From NCBI RefSeq assembly GCF_000379625.1, contig NZ_KB903224.1:1-64000 (forward strand): 64,000 nt of DNA, written 5' to 3'. This DNA comes from Actinomycetospora chiangmaiensis DSM 45062 (GTDB lineage Bacteria > Actinomycetota > Actinomycetes > Mycobacteriales > Pseudonocardiaceae). Below the pieces are notes generated by a model that was not told the DNA's origin, made no database searches, and saw nothing but the letters and a program-made list of their open reading frames with translations. The position numbers and the translations under genes are program-made. Below, piece by piece: positions 32,261 to 39,888 of the stretch; position 1 is the stretch's first letter, and every line of letters begins with the position of its first letter.

Positions 32261-32308
32261 ACGACGGGGCCGTGCACCACGATCGTTCGTGGTGCACGGC
32301 CCCGTCGT
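32261..32308. terminator. perfect 22-bp-stem hairpin terminator
   Basis: Bases 32261-32282 are exactly complementary to 32287-32308 around the loop TCGT. The hairpin lies between the ends of the converging flavohaemoglobin-like and OsmC genes and should stop transcription from both sides. Confidence 0.85.
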
Positions 32309-32315
32309 CGTGGGA

Positions 32316-32840
32316 TCAGGCCTGCGCGGTCGCGCGCCGGTCCAGCGTCAGCGACACCTCGGGCGAGCGCACGAGGGTCTGGTAGACGACGCAGTACCGC
32401 TCGGTGAGCTTGTGCAGCGTCGCGAGCGTGTCGTCGTCGGCGTCGGTGTCCAGGTCGAACGAGAGCCGGATGTCCTTGAAGCCGACCGGCGCGTCCTTCG
32501 CGACGCCGAGCGTGCCGCGGAAGTCGAGGTCGCCCTCGGCGTGGATCGTGCCGCCACGGACCTCGACGCCCATCGACGTGGCGACCGCGCGCAGCGTCAC
32601 GCCGGAGCAGGCGACGAGCGCCTCGAGGAGCATGTCCCCGGAGCAGAGCAGTTCGCCCGTGCCGCCGGTGGCGGGGTGCAGGCCGGCCTCGACCATGGCC
32701 TGCGCCGTCTGCACCCGGCACGCGATACCGGAGCCGTCGAGGTCACCGTCCGCCTTGAGGACGACGACGGCCGACTCCGGGTCGTCACGGTACTGCTGCT
32801 TGAGGGGGCCCTGGGTCTCGGCGAGCGCTGCCTTGTCCAT
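32316..32840 (-). CDS. OsmC/Ohr family protein
   Basis: The 174-aa protein is an OsmC-like thiol peroxidase candidate. The two redox-active cysteines of the family are present in LLEALVACSGVTL and TERYCVVYQTL, and the sequence ends with a typical beta strand (SLTLDRRA). Members reduce organic or fatty-acid hydroperoxides. Its first 56 bases overlap the 3' end of the MFS gene on the same strand, so the two genes are cotranscribed. The converging hairpin at 32261-32308 ends the transcript. Confidence 0.87.
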   Translation of the reverse strand: MDKAALAETQGPLKQQYRDDPESAVVVLKADGDLDGSGIACRVQTAQAMVEAGLHPATGGTGELLCSGDMLLEALVACSGVTLRAVATSMGVEVRGGTIHAEGDLDFRGTLGVAKDAPVGFKDIRLSFDLDTDADDDTLATLHKLTERYCVVYQTLVRSPEVSLTLDRRATAQA

Positions 32841-34215
32841 GCTTCAAGGATGCCTGTTCGGCGCGCCGACCGCGACAGGCGAACACGGCGATCGCCCCGA
32901 GCAGCGAGAAGATGCCCGCGACCACCACGGCGTCGTCGAACCCGCCGAGCAGGCCCACCGGTCCCGACGGCAGGCCGGGGCGGGTGGTGATCACGGCGAC
33001 CACCGTCGTCCCGATCGCCGAGCCCACGTAGCGCGCCGTGTTGTTCGCGCCGCTGCCCATCGCGGCCCGACCGGCCGGGACGCTGGCCACGGCCTCCCGC
33101 CCGAACGCGGCGTTGAGGACCCCGCTCGCGATGCCGGCGACGAACAGGCCGGGCACGAAGCGCCAGACCGAGGACTCCGGGGTCGCGCCCAGCAGCAGCG
33201 CCTGCCCCACCGCGACGACGAGCAGCGCCACCGCCATCTGCGTCCGCCCGCTGACGGCGGCCGGGAGGCGGCGCGCGAGCAGCGAGGTCACGACGCTCGT
33301 CACCGACCAGGCGAGCAGGACGGCGGCGGCCGCGAGCGCGGAGGCGCGCAGCCCGCGCTCGGCCACGCTGAGCAGCACCGATGTGGTGGCGATGATGCCC
33401 ATGCCGGTCGCGAGCGCGGCCAGCATCATGGCGAGGAAGCGCGGGGACCGGAACAACGTCGGGTCGATCATCGGGGCCGCCCGGCGCCGCTCCACCACGA
33501 GCCACACGGCGAGCACGAGCAGACCCCCGACGACGAGCGACACCGGGGCGGGCCGGAAGGCGCCGGTGCGGGCCTCGACGAGACCGGTGAGCAGCAGCGC
33601 GATGCCGGCGGCCAGCAGCGCGACGCCGGGCAGGTCCACCGGGCGGGGCTGGTCGGCCCGCGACTCCTCGACCGCCGTGCGCGCCCACACCGCGAGCAGC
33701 ACGGCGAGGACCGCCTCGATCCAGTACTCCGCCGTCCATCCCGCGAGCCGTTCGCTGCCGGTGGCGAGCAACGGGCCGATCGCGATGCCCGCGCCCAGGG
33801 CGGCACCCCAGATGCCGCTGGCGCGCGGCGCGTCGGGCGTCCCGGCCGGGAAGGCGTGGCCGATCAGCCCGAGGCTCGCCGCGACGAGCGCCGCCGCCCC
33901 GATCCCGGCGACGATGCGACCCGCGACCAGCACCGCCGTCGTCGGGGCGAGGGCGCAGAGCACCGACCCGACGGCGAGCACGAGGGCCCCGAGGAGGAGC
34001 GCCCGGCGTCGGCCCAGGTCGTCGGCGACCGCGCCCGCCGGCAGCAGCGCCACCCCGAGCCCGATGCTCATGGAGCTGAGGATCCAGGCCTGCCCCTCCG
34101 GTCCCGCGCCGAGCGCGGCGGCCGTGGCGGGCATCGTCGCCAGCGTGGACGTGAACACGACGAGCGCCAGGAACGTCGCCGTGGAGGCGACGGCCAGCGT
34201 GGTTCGGGACCGCAC
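32785..34215 (-). CDS. MFS drug-type exporter
   Basis: The 476-aa protein has about 14 hydrophobic helices and the DHA2-type pattern: MSIGLGVALLPAGAVADDLGRRRALLLGALVLAVGSVLCALAP (motif A) and VAGRIVAGIGAAALVAASLGLIGHAFPAG (motif C-like). Such proteins export drugs or metabolites with protons. The GTG start at 34215 faces the divergent HxlR regulator 50 bp away, which probably controls it. The C-terminal tail is basic and overlaps the OsmC gene by 56 bases. Confidence 0.87.
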   Translation of the reverse strand: MRSRTTLAVASTATFLALVVFTSTLATMPATAAALGAGPEGQAWILSSMSIGLGVALLPAGAVADDLGRRRALLLGALVLAVGSVLCALAPTTAVLVAGRIVAGIGAAALVAASLGLIGHAFPAGTPDAPRASGIWGAALGAGIAIGPLLATGSERLAGWTAEYWIEAVLAVLLAVWARTAVEESRADQPRPVDLPGVALLAAGIALLLTGLVEARTGAFRPAPVSLVVGGLLVLAVWLVVERRRAAPMIDPTLFRSPRFLAMMLAALATGMGIIATTSVLLSVAERGLRASALAAAAVLLAWSVTSVVTSLLARRLPAAVSGRTQMAVALLVVAVGQALLLGATPESSVWRFVPGLFVAGIASGVLNAAFGREAVASVPAGRAAMGSGANNTARYVGSAIGTTVVAVITTRPGLPSGPVGLLGGFDDAVVVAGIFSLLGAIAVFACRGRRAEQASLKHGQGSARRDPGPPQAAVP

Positions 34216-34225
34216 GGTCCGGGAC

Positions 34226-34255
34226 GCTAGCAGGCGGTTCGGTCATTGAACTAGC
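34226..34255. promoter_or_regulatory. candidate HxlR operator
   Basis: In the 49-bp gap between the divergent MFS and HxlR genes, GCTAG (34226-34230) and CTAGC (34251-34255) flank an inner GTTC/GAAC pair (34237-34240 and 34248-34251). The nested symmetry is a plausible regulator site. Confidence 0.45.
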
Positions 34256-34264
34256 ATCGGTGAC

Positions 34265-34762
34265 ATGCCGCTCGGACAGGGTTATCCGCAGCAGGACTGC
34301 GCGATCGCCCGCGCCCTCGAGCTCGTCGGCGACCGTTGGACCCTGCTCGTGCTGCGCGACTGCTTCTTCGGCGTGCACCGCTTCGCCGACCTCGTCGCCC
34401 GCCTCGACGTCCCGCGCGCGGTCCTCTCCGACCGCCTCGCCCGTCTCGTCGAGGCCGGGCTGCTCGTTCCCGACGGCAGGTCCTACCGGGTCACCGAGGC
34501 CGCCCACCCGCTGTGGCCGGCGCTGCGGTCGCTGGCCGCGTTCGGGGAGTCGGCCCAGGCCGCGGCCGGCGGGTCGGTGCGCCGGTTCGCCCACGTCACG
34601 TGCGGCACCGACACCACCGCCGACGGCCGCTGCCCCACGTGCGGGACCGTCCCGCCGCCGCCCGACCTCGTGGTCCGTGCCGTCGGCGGACGCGGCCGCC
34701 GGGACGATCCGGTGAGCGTCGCCCTCCGCGCCCCGCACCGGCTCCTGACGCCGCTGCCCTGA
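34265..34762 (+). CDS. HxlR-type transcriptional regulator
   Basis: This 165-aa protein has an HxlR winged helix (CAIARALELVGDRWTLLVLRDCFFGVHRFADLVARLDVPRAVLSDRLARLVEAGLL), including the conserved N-terminal Cys often used in redox or aldehyde sensing. Its C-terminal third contains three cysteines (CGTDTTADGRCPTCG) that could bind a metal. The start follows the gap shared with the MFS gene. It probably represses the exporter and, through it, the OsmC gene. Confidence 0.88.
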   Translation: MPLGQGYPQQDCAIARALELVGDRWTLLVLRDCFFGVHRFADLVARLDVPRAVLSDRLARLVEAGLLVPDGRSYRVTEAAHPLWPALRSLAAFGESAQAAAGGSVRRFAHVTCGTDTTADGRCPTCGTVPPPPDLVVRAVGGRGRRDDPVSVALRAPHRLLTPLP

Positions 34763-34773
34763 CCTCCACCCCC

Positions 34774-34831
34774 GTGGCAGCGGAGCGTCGTTGCTGTCAC
34801 TGGGTGACAGCAACGACGCTTCGCTGTCACG
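34774..34831. repeat. dispersed palindromic repeat, copy B
   Basis: This is the most symmetric copy of the family, with arms of about 26 bases around a central CTGGG. It sits between the converging HxlR and carboxymuconolactone-decarboxylase genes, where it can also serve as terminator. Related copies lie at 16871-16929 and 61388-61446. Confidence 0.8.
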
Positions 34832-34840
34832 GGAAAGGGG

Positions 34841-35311
34841 TCACCACCCCGTCCCGGCCACGTGACGGATCGGTGCGTTGCAGCGGTTGAACAGGTTGAC
34901 CACGGCGATCCACAGCAGCAGCGCGGCGCGGGCCGGCTCGTCGAACACGCGCGTCACCTCGGCCCACAGCGGGTCGGGGACGGCGTCGCCCCGGTCGGCG
35001 AGCCGGGTGACGTGCTCGGCGAGCTCGAGGGCGACCCGCTCCTGCTCGCTGAACCACGGCGCCTCGCGCCACACCCCCACCGTCGCGAGCCGCTCGTCGG
35101 TCTCGCCCGCCGCGCGGGCGTCCGTGGTGCCGCCGTGCACGCAGGAGGCGCAGCCGTTGATCAGGCTGACGCGCAGGTGGACCAGCGCGAGCAGTGGCTC
35201 GGGCAGGCCGCCCGCGCGGGTGGCCGCGATCAGTCCACCGATCGCCTCGCCCGCCCCCGGCAGCAGTGCGGCAGGGTTGGCCATCCGGGCCTCGGGTGCG
35301 GTGACGGTCAT
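34841..35311 (-). CDS. carboxymuconolactone decarboxylase/AhpD-family protein
   Basis: The 156-aa protein has the AhpD-like core with a CxxC centre in INGCASCVHGGTTDAR followed by the expected acidic and basic residues. Members are thiol-disulfide peroxidases or decarboxylases. The ATG at 35311 has GAGGAG upstream, and an in-frame codon at 35341 is less likely. It is divergent from an ECF41-type sigma factor, the usual arrangement for ECF41 targets, and a matching promoter lies at 35371-35397. Confidence 0.88.
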   Translation of the reverse strand: MTVTAPEARMANPAALLPGAGEAIGGLIAATRAGGLPEPLLALVHLRVSLINGCASCVHGGTTDARAAGETDERLATVGVWREAPWFSEQERVALELAEHVTRLADRGDAVPDPLWAEVTRVFDEPARAALLLWIAVVNLFNRCNAPIRHVAGTGW

Positions 35312-35370
35312 GACGGCTCCTCGTCTCGGACCGCCGGTCACATCCTCGGGCGCCGGTCGGTCAGGGAGGT

Positions 35371-35397
35371 GACACCCGCCCCGGGAAGGATGTGACA
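35371..35397 (-). promoter_or_regulatory. predicted ECF41 sigma promoter of the AhpD-like gene
   Basis: On the minus strand, TGTCACA (35397-35391) is followed after 16 bases by TGTC (35374-35371). ECF41 promoters are known to read TGTCACA, about 16 bases, CGTC. One base differs in the -10 element. The site is upstream of the AhpD-like gene and overlaps the leader of the sigma factor gene. Confidence 0.6.
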
Positions 35398-35400
35398 GCC

Positions 35401-36282
35401 ATGGAGCCCGCCGAGCTGGCCGAGCGCTTCGCCGCCCACCGACCGCACCTGCTCGCCGTCGCCGGCCGGCTCGTCGGCCCCGACGCCGCCGAGGACGCCG
35501 TCCAGGAGGCGTGGCTGCGGCTGGCCCGCCAGGACGACCCGGACGCGATCGACAACCTCCCGGGCTGGCTCACCACCGTCGTCGCCCGGATCGCGCTCAA
35601 CCAGCTCCGCGCCCGCCGCCCGGTCGACGAGGGGGAGCCCGCGGACGTCGCCGACGAGGACGCCGACGCCGAGTCGCTGGCCGTCTCCGCGGACGCCGTC
35701 GGGCCCGCCCTGACGCTCGTCCTCGACCGCCTCTCCCCCGCCGAGCGGCTCGCCTTCGTGCTGCACGACGTGTTCGGGCTGCCCTTCGAGGAGATCGCAC
35801 CGATCGTCGACCGCTCGGTCGCCGCCACCCGCCAGCTCGCCAGCCGGGGACGACGGCGGGTGCGGGGCCAGGATCCCGACGCCGGGGCCTCCCGCCCCTC
35901 CGCCGAGGTGGTCGCGGCCTTCCTGCGTGCGGCCCGGGACGGCGACTTCGGCGCCCTGCTGGAGCTGCTCGACCCGGAGGTCGTGCTGCGCGCCGACCCC
36001 GTCGCCGTGCGGATGGCGACGATCAACGCGGGCCGCGGCGCCCCGCCGCTCGCCCCCGAGGTCCCCGGCGCCGACGCGGTCGCGCGGGTGTTCGCGGGTC
36101 GCGCGCACGCCGCGGTGCCGGTCCTCATCGACGGCGTGCCCGGGCTCGCCTACGCCACCGCGAGGCGGACCGTGTCGATGTTCCGCTTCACCGTCGTCGA
36201 CGGTCTGGTCACGGCCGTGGAGGTCGTCTCCGACCCCGCGGTCATCGCCGCGACCGAGGTGGTGTTCGAGGAGACGGCCTAG
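35401..36282 (+). CDS. ECF41-type sigma factor (SigJ-like) with SnoaL-like C-terminus
   Basis: The 293-aa sigma factor has region 2 (LVGPDAAEDAVQEAWLRLARQ) and region 4 (LSPAERLAFVLHDVFGLPFEEIAPIVDRSVAATRQLASRGRRRV). A C-terminal NTF2/SnoaL-like domain of about 120 residues follows (AFLRAARDGDFGALLELLDPEVVLRADP and FTVVDGLVTAVEVVSDP). In the ECF41 group this extension replaces a separate anti-sigma factor and sets activity. The ATG at 35401 was chosen over a GTG three codons upstream because of ribosome-site spacing. The stop shares CTAG with the stop of the converging response regulator gene. Confidence 0.9.
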   Translation: MEPAELAERFAAHRPHLLAVAGRLVGPDAAEDAVQEAWLRLARQDDPDAIDNLPGWLTTVVARIALNQLRARRPVDEGEPADVADEDADAESLAVSADAVGPALTLVLDRLSPAERLAFVLHDVFGLPFEEIAPIVDRSVAATRQLASRGRRRVRGQDPDAGASRPSAEVVAAFLRAARDGDFGALLELLDPEVVLRADPVAVRMATINAGRGAPPLAPEVPGADAVARVFAGRAHAAVPVLIDGVPGLAYATARRTVSMFRFTVVDGLVTAVEVVSDPAVIAATEVVFEETA

Positions 36283-36956
36283 ATCAGCCCCATCTTGGAG
36301 GCGGCGTAGACGGCCTCCGCGCGGCGCGAGACGTCGAGCTTGCGCATGAGGTTCCCGACGTGGAACTTCACCGTCGTCTCGGAGATGAAGAGCTCGCGGC
36401 CGATGGTGCGGTTGCTCATGCCGCGGGCGAGCAGCCGCAGCACGTCGAGCTCGCGACCGGTGAGGGTCTCGCCGTGCGGCTGCTGCCCGTTGAGCGAGCG
36501 CACGACGGCGGCGGCCGAGCGCGAGTCGAACGCCGACTCGCCGCGGGAGACCGCGCGGATCGCCGCGATGAGCTCGGTGGTGTCGACGTCCTTGACCACG
36601 TAGCCGCGGGCGCCGGCGTGCACCGCCTCGACCACCAGCCGGTCGTCGAGGAACGTCGTCAGCACCAGCACGCCGACCCCCGGGTGGGCCTGGGTCAGCT
36701 GGCGGCACAGCTGCAGGCCCTCGGAGTCCGAGCTGGTGGAGAGCTTGAGGTCGAGCAGCACGATCGACGGGCGCTCGTGCGCGACGACGGCGAGCGCCTC
36801 GGCCGCCGAGGACGCCTCACCGACGATGGCGAGCTGCGGCTCGCGCTCCAGCACCGAGCGCAGGCCCTGCCGCACGATCGCGTGGTCGTCGACCAGCACG
36901 ATGCGGACCTCGCCCCGACGGACCGCCGCGCGGGCGGGGATGCGGATGTCGGTCAT
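36279..36956 (-). CDS. NarL/LuxR-type response regulator
   Basis: The 225-aa protein has a receiver domain (RIVLVDDHAIVRQGL, phospho-acceptor Asp69 in SIVLLDLKLS, and Lys in GYVVKDV) and a C-terminal LuxR HTH (LTGRELDVLRLLARGMSNRTIGRELFISETTVKFHVGNLMRKLDV). It overlaps the upstream histidine kinase gene as ATGA, so the two form a coupled pair. The kinase gene in turn follows an Fe-type alcohol dehydrogenase. The system probably controls alcohol or aldehyde metabolism, but the target sites are unknown. Confidence 0.93.
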   Translation of the reverse strand: MTDIRIPARAAVRRGEVRIVLVDDHAIVRQGLRSVLEREPQLAIVGEASSAAEALAVVAHERPSIVLLDLKLSTSSDSEGLQLCRQLTQAHPGVGVLVLTTFLDDRLVVEAVHAGARGYVVKDVDTTELIAAIRAVSRGESAFDSRSAAAVVRSLNGQQPHGETLTGRELDVLRLLARGMSNRTIGRELFISETTVKFHVGNLMRKLDVSRRAEAVYAASKMGLI

Positions 36957-38452
36957 GGCGTGCTCCCAGCGTCGTTCGGACTGCCACCATCCTCGCCCGC
37001 CGGGGCGGGCGCCGTCCCCGTCGTTCCTGACGGTTCTGGCGGTTCCGGCGGTTCGGCCGCCTCGGCCGGGTGCGGCCGGGGTTCGATGGGGAGCGGGACG
37101 CTCACCTGCACGCGGATCCCGCCCTGGCGGGCGCGCAGCACCTGCAGCAGCCCGCCGAACTCGCGGGCGCGCTCGGCCATGTTCGCGAGCCCGCGGTGCG
37201 AGCCGTCGATGTCGTTCGCGGCGGCCACCCGCAGCGAGCGGCGGACCCGTTCGGGGTCGCCGGTCCCGTCGTCGGCGACGGAGAGCACGAGCCGGTCCTT
37301 GCGGAACGAGAGCCGCACGACGGCGACGGTCGCCTCCGCGTGGACGGCCGCGTTGAAGAGGGCCTCACCCGCCACCCGGAACAGCGAGCGCTCCGCGGCC
37401 GACGGCAGCGACACCGGCCGGCCCTCGATGCGGACCTCGACGCGCAGGTCGGAGGGCATGTGGACGGTCGAGAGCTCCTCGAGCATCGCGGGCAGGGTGC
37501 GGTGGCCGTGCTCGCCCGAGTGGTTCAGCGCGTAGATCGCCGACCGCAGCTGCTCGACGGCGCGCCGGGTCAGCTGCTTCGCGGTCTCGAGCCGTTCGCG
37601 CTGCCCCTCGTCCCGGATCTCCGAGCGCACGACCTCGATCTGCATCCCGGCCGAGAGCGCGTACTGGGTCACCGAGTCGTGCAGCTCGCGGGCGATCCGG
37701 TGCCGCTCGGAGTCGAGCACCTCCCGCTGCCGGGCGACCGTCAGCGCGTCGCGGGTGCGCTGGAGCTGTTCGTTGCGGGCCGCGAGGTCCTCGGCGTGAC
37801 GGCTCGCCTCGTCGTAGAGCCGCAGCGTGCGCTGGTGCAGCGACGAGTTCTGCAGTGCGGCCGCGGTCTGGCTCGCGAGGACGCGCAGCACGGACGCGTC
37901 GGTGGCGTCGATCCGCCGCTCCACGCCGGTCCAGGCGACGATCTCGCCGACCACGGTGCCGTCGAGCCGGACGGGGACGTGCAGGTGGTGGGGGTCGTGC
38001 GGGTGCGGGTCGGAGGGCGCGCCGTCGCCCGCGCCGACGTCGAGGTCGGACTCGTCGTGATCGCCGCGGCGCACCGCGTGCAGGTGGCGCAGGACGAAGG
38101 GCGGCAGCTCCTCCGGGCCGTCCACCGGGACCTCGGCCAGATCGGGTCCGAGCACGAGGTGGCGGGGTGAGGCCTCGGGGAGCGCACCGTCGGCGAGGGC
38201 GAAGACGACCCAGTGGGCGGTGAGGTGCTCCGAGGCCGCCTCGGCCACCGAGCGCACCAGCGTGCCGGGCCCCTCGGTGGTGCGCACGAGCGCGCGGCTA
38301 ATCCGGTCGAGCGCGTGGATGACCCGCCGCAGCCGCTCGGCCGACGCGAGGTACTCGACGTAGAAGGACGGCTTGCCCGACCGGATGCCGGTCAGCAGGT
38401 CGAGGTCCAGGCCCGGTTCGGTGTCGCGGCCGGTGACGCGGTGCTCGGTCAC
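36953..38452 (-). CDS. cytosolic sensor histidine kinase (GAF, HisKA_3)
   Basis: The 499-aa kinase has no transmembrane segments. Residues 60-205 form a GAF-like sensor with a His/Asp-rich insertion around 130-157, and a coiled segment follows. The HisKA_3 phospho-acceptor is His258 in ERHRIARELHDSV. The HATPase region has FRVAGEALFNAAVHA, LSVADDGTGDP and GLANMAERAREFGG. The tail is Pro/Glu-rich. The GTG at 38452 is 5 bases from the alcohol dehydrogenase stop. The His-rich insertion could bind metal or haem, which is conjecture. Confidence 0.92.
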   Translation of the reverse strand: MTEHRVTGRDTEPGLDLDLLTGIRSGKPSFYVEYLASAERLRRVIHALDRISRALVRTTEGPGTLVRSVAEAASEHLTAHWVVFALADGALPEASPRHLVLGPDLAEVPVDGPEELPPFVLRHLHAVRRGDHDESDLDVGAGDGAPSDPHPHDPHHLHVPVRLDGTVVGEIVAWTGVERRIDATDASVLRVLASQTAAALQNSSLHQRTLRLYDEASRHAEDLAARNEQLQRTRDALTVARQREVLDSERHRIARELHDSVTQYALSAGMQIEVVRSEIRDEGQRERLETAKQLTRRAVEQLRSAIYALNHSGEHGHRTLPAMLEELSTVHMPSDLRVEVRIEGRPVSLPSAAERSLFRVAGEALFNAAVHAEATVAVVRLSFRKDRLVLSVADDGTGDPERVRRSLRVAAANDIDGSHRGLANMAERAREFGGLLQVLRARQGGIRVQVSVPLPIEPRPHPAEAAEPPEPPEPSGTTGTAPAPAGEDGGSPNDAGSTP

Positions 38453-38456
38453 TGCG

Positions 38457-39770
38457 CTACAGGGCCTGCCGGAACAGCGCCTCGATGTCCTCGCGCGTCG
38501 CCTCGCGGGGGTTGGTCGACAGGCACGCGTCGACCATCGTCATCGTCGCCAGCTTCTCGACGTCGGCCTCGGTCACCCCGATCTCGGCGAGGCCCTTCGG
38601 CACGCCCAGCTCGTCGGCGAGGCGCCGGACCTCCACGGCCGCCCACTCCGACGCGTCCTCCGCGAGGGCCTCCGACCAGCGGCCGCCGACGGCGTCGGGG
38701 AAGCCGAGCGCCTGGGCGATCGGCACGAAGCGCGCCGGGTCCGGCTCCGCGTTGAACCGCACCACGTGCGGCAGCAGGATCCCGTTGATCACGCCGTGCG
38801 GGAGGTCGAGCAGGCCGCCGACCTGGTGGCTCATGGCGTGGGCGGCACCCAGGATCGCGTTGGTGAAGGCGAGCCCCGCCTCGAGCGCGGCCTGGGCCAT
38901 GAAGACCCGCGACTCCTGCTCGAGCGGATGGTCCATCGTGCGCTCGAGGTGGTTGCCGACCAGCGAGATCGCCTGCAGCGCGTGGTGGTCGGTGAGCGGG
39001 TTGTGCGCCCGCGAGACGTAGGCCTCGATGCCGTGCGTCAGCGCGTCCAGCCCGGTCGCGGCGTTGAGCCAGTCGGGCATCGTCGTGAGCAGGTGGGGAT
39101 CGACGACGGAGACGTCGGGGACGAGCGCCCGGCCGAGGATCGTGATCTTCGTGTTCCGCAGGGTGTCGGTGACGATGCAGAACTGGCTGACGTCGGCCCC
39201 GGTGCCGGAGGTGGCGGGCACCATGACCATCGGCGGGATGGGGTTGACCATCCGGTCGACGCCCTCGAAGTCGGTGATCCGCCCGCCGTTGCCGGCGAGC
39301 AGGGCGATGCCCTTCGCGGCGTCGATGACCGAGCCGCCGCCCACCGCGACGAGCACGTCGCAGCGCTCGGCGCGGTAGTGCTCGTGGCCGGCGGTGATCT
39401 CGTGGTCCTTCGGGTTCGGCGTGACCCCGTGCCACGTCGACGGCCGCATCCCGGCGTCGGTCAGGTGACGGCAGAGCTGCTGCGGCCACCCCGCGGCGAG
39501 CAGTCCGTCGTCGGTGACGAGCAGCGGCCGGCGCGCACCCAACCGGGCGGCGGCGTGCGCGGCCTCGGAGAGCGATCCCGCGCCGAAGACGATCTCGGGG
39601 ACGTGGAACTTGGCGAGCCGCGGCGTCTCCGGCCCGGACTGCAGGTGGCCCCGTCCGGACCCGGCGTCGTGGTCCGGCAGCGAGGCCTCCGTCCGGGCCC
39701 GGGACCCGGCCTGACGTCGGCGCACCACCAGGGACTCACCCGCGCGGGTCACGGAATCGACGAGGACCAC
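38457..39770 (-). CDS. iron-type alcohol dehydrogenase
   Basis: This 437-aa group III dehydrogenase has the NAD(P) motif AVGGGSVIDAAKGIALL, the GTGADVSQF segment and the metal ligands in GLDALTHGIEAYVS and HAMSHQVGGLLDLPHGVINGIL. Its first 50 residues are an extra, poorly conserved leader of charged and polar residues. The GTG start at 39770 is supported by GGAGGGGGC upstream. It is distinct from the methanol dehydrogenase at 22039 and closer to butanol- or ethanol-type enzymes. It heads an operon with a two-component system, suggesting alcohol sensing. Confidence 0.9.
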   Translation of the reverse strand: MVLVDSVTRAGESLVVRRRQAGSRARTEASLPDHDAGSGRGHLQSGPETPRLAKFHVPEIVFGAGSLSEAAHAAARLGARRPLLVTDDGLLAAGWPQQLCRHLTDAGMRPSTWHGVTPNPKDHEITAGHEHYRAERCDVLVAVGGGSVIDAAKGIALLAGNGGRITDFEGVDRMVNPIPPMVMVPATSGTGADVSQFCIVTDTLRNTKITILGRALVPDVSVVDPHLLTTMPDWLNAATGLDALTHGIEAYVSRAHNPLTDHHALQAISLVGNHLERTMDHPLEQESRVFMAQAALEAGLAFTNAILGAAHAMSHQVGGLLDLPHGVINGILLPHVVRFNAEPDPARFVPIAQALGFPDAVGGRWSEALAEDASEWAAVEVRRLADELGVPKGLAEIGVTEADVEKLATMTMVDACLSTNPREATREDIEALFRQAL

Positions 39771-39866
39771 GCTGCCCCCTCCCCACCGTTGGAATTCGGC
39801 TAGTCGGTGTAGCCCACGTTACAGACGGACGACGGGGTTGGGCAGCCTCGGAGCGAACGATCACGG

Positions 39867-39880
39867 CTACCGGCCGGTAG
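39867..39880. promoter_or_regulatory. 14-bp palindrome upstream of the Fe-type alcohol dehydrogenase
   Basis: CTACCGGCCGGTAG is a perfect palindrome about 100 bp upstream of the dehydrogenase start and just past the XdhC stop. It is a candidate binding site for the response regulator of the operon or another factor. Confidence 0.4.
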
Positions 39881-39888
39881 GCCGCTGA

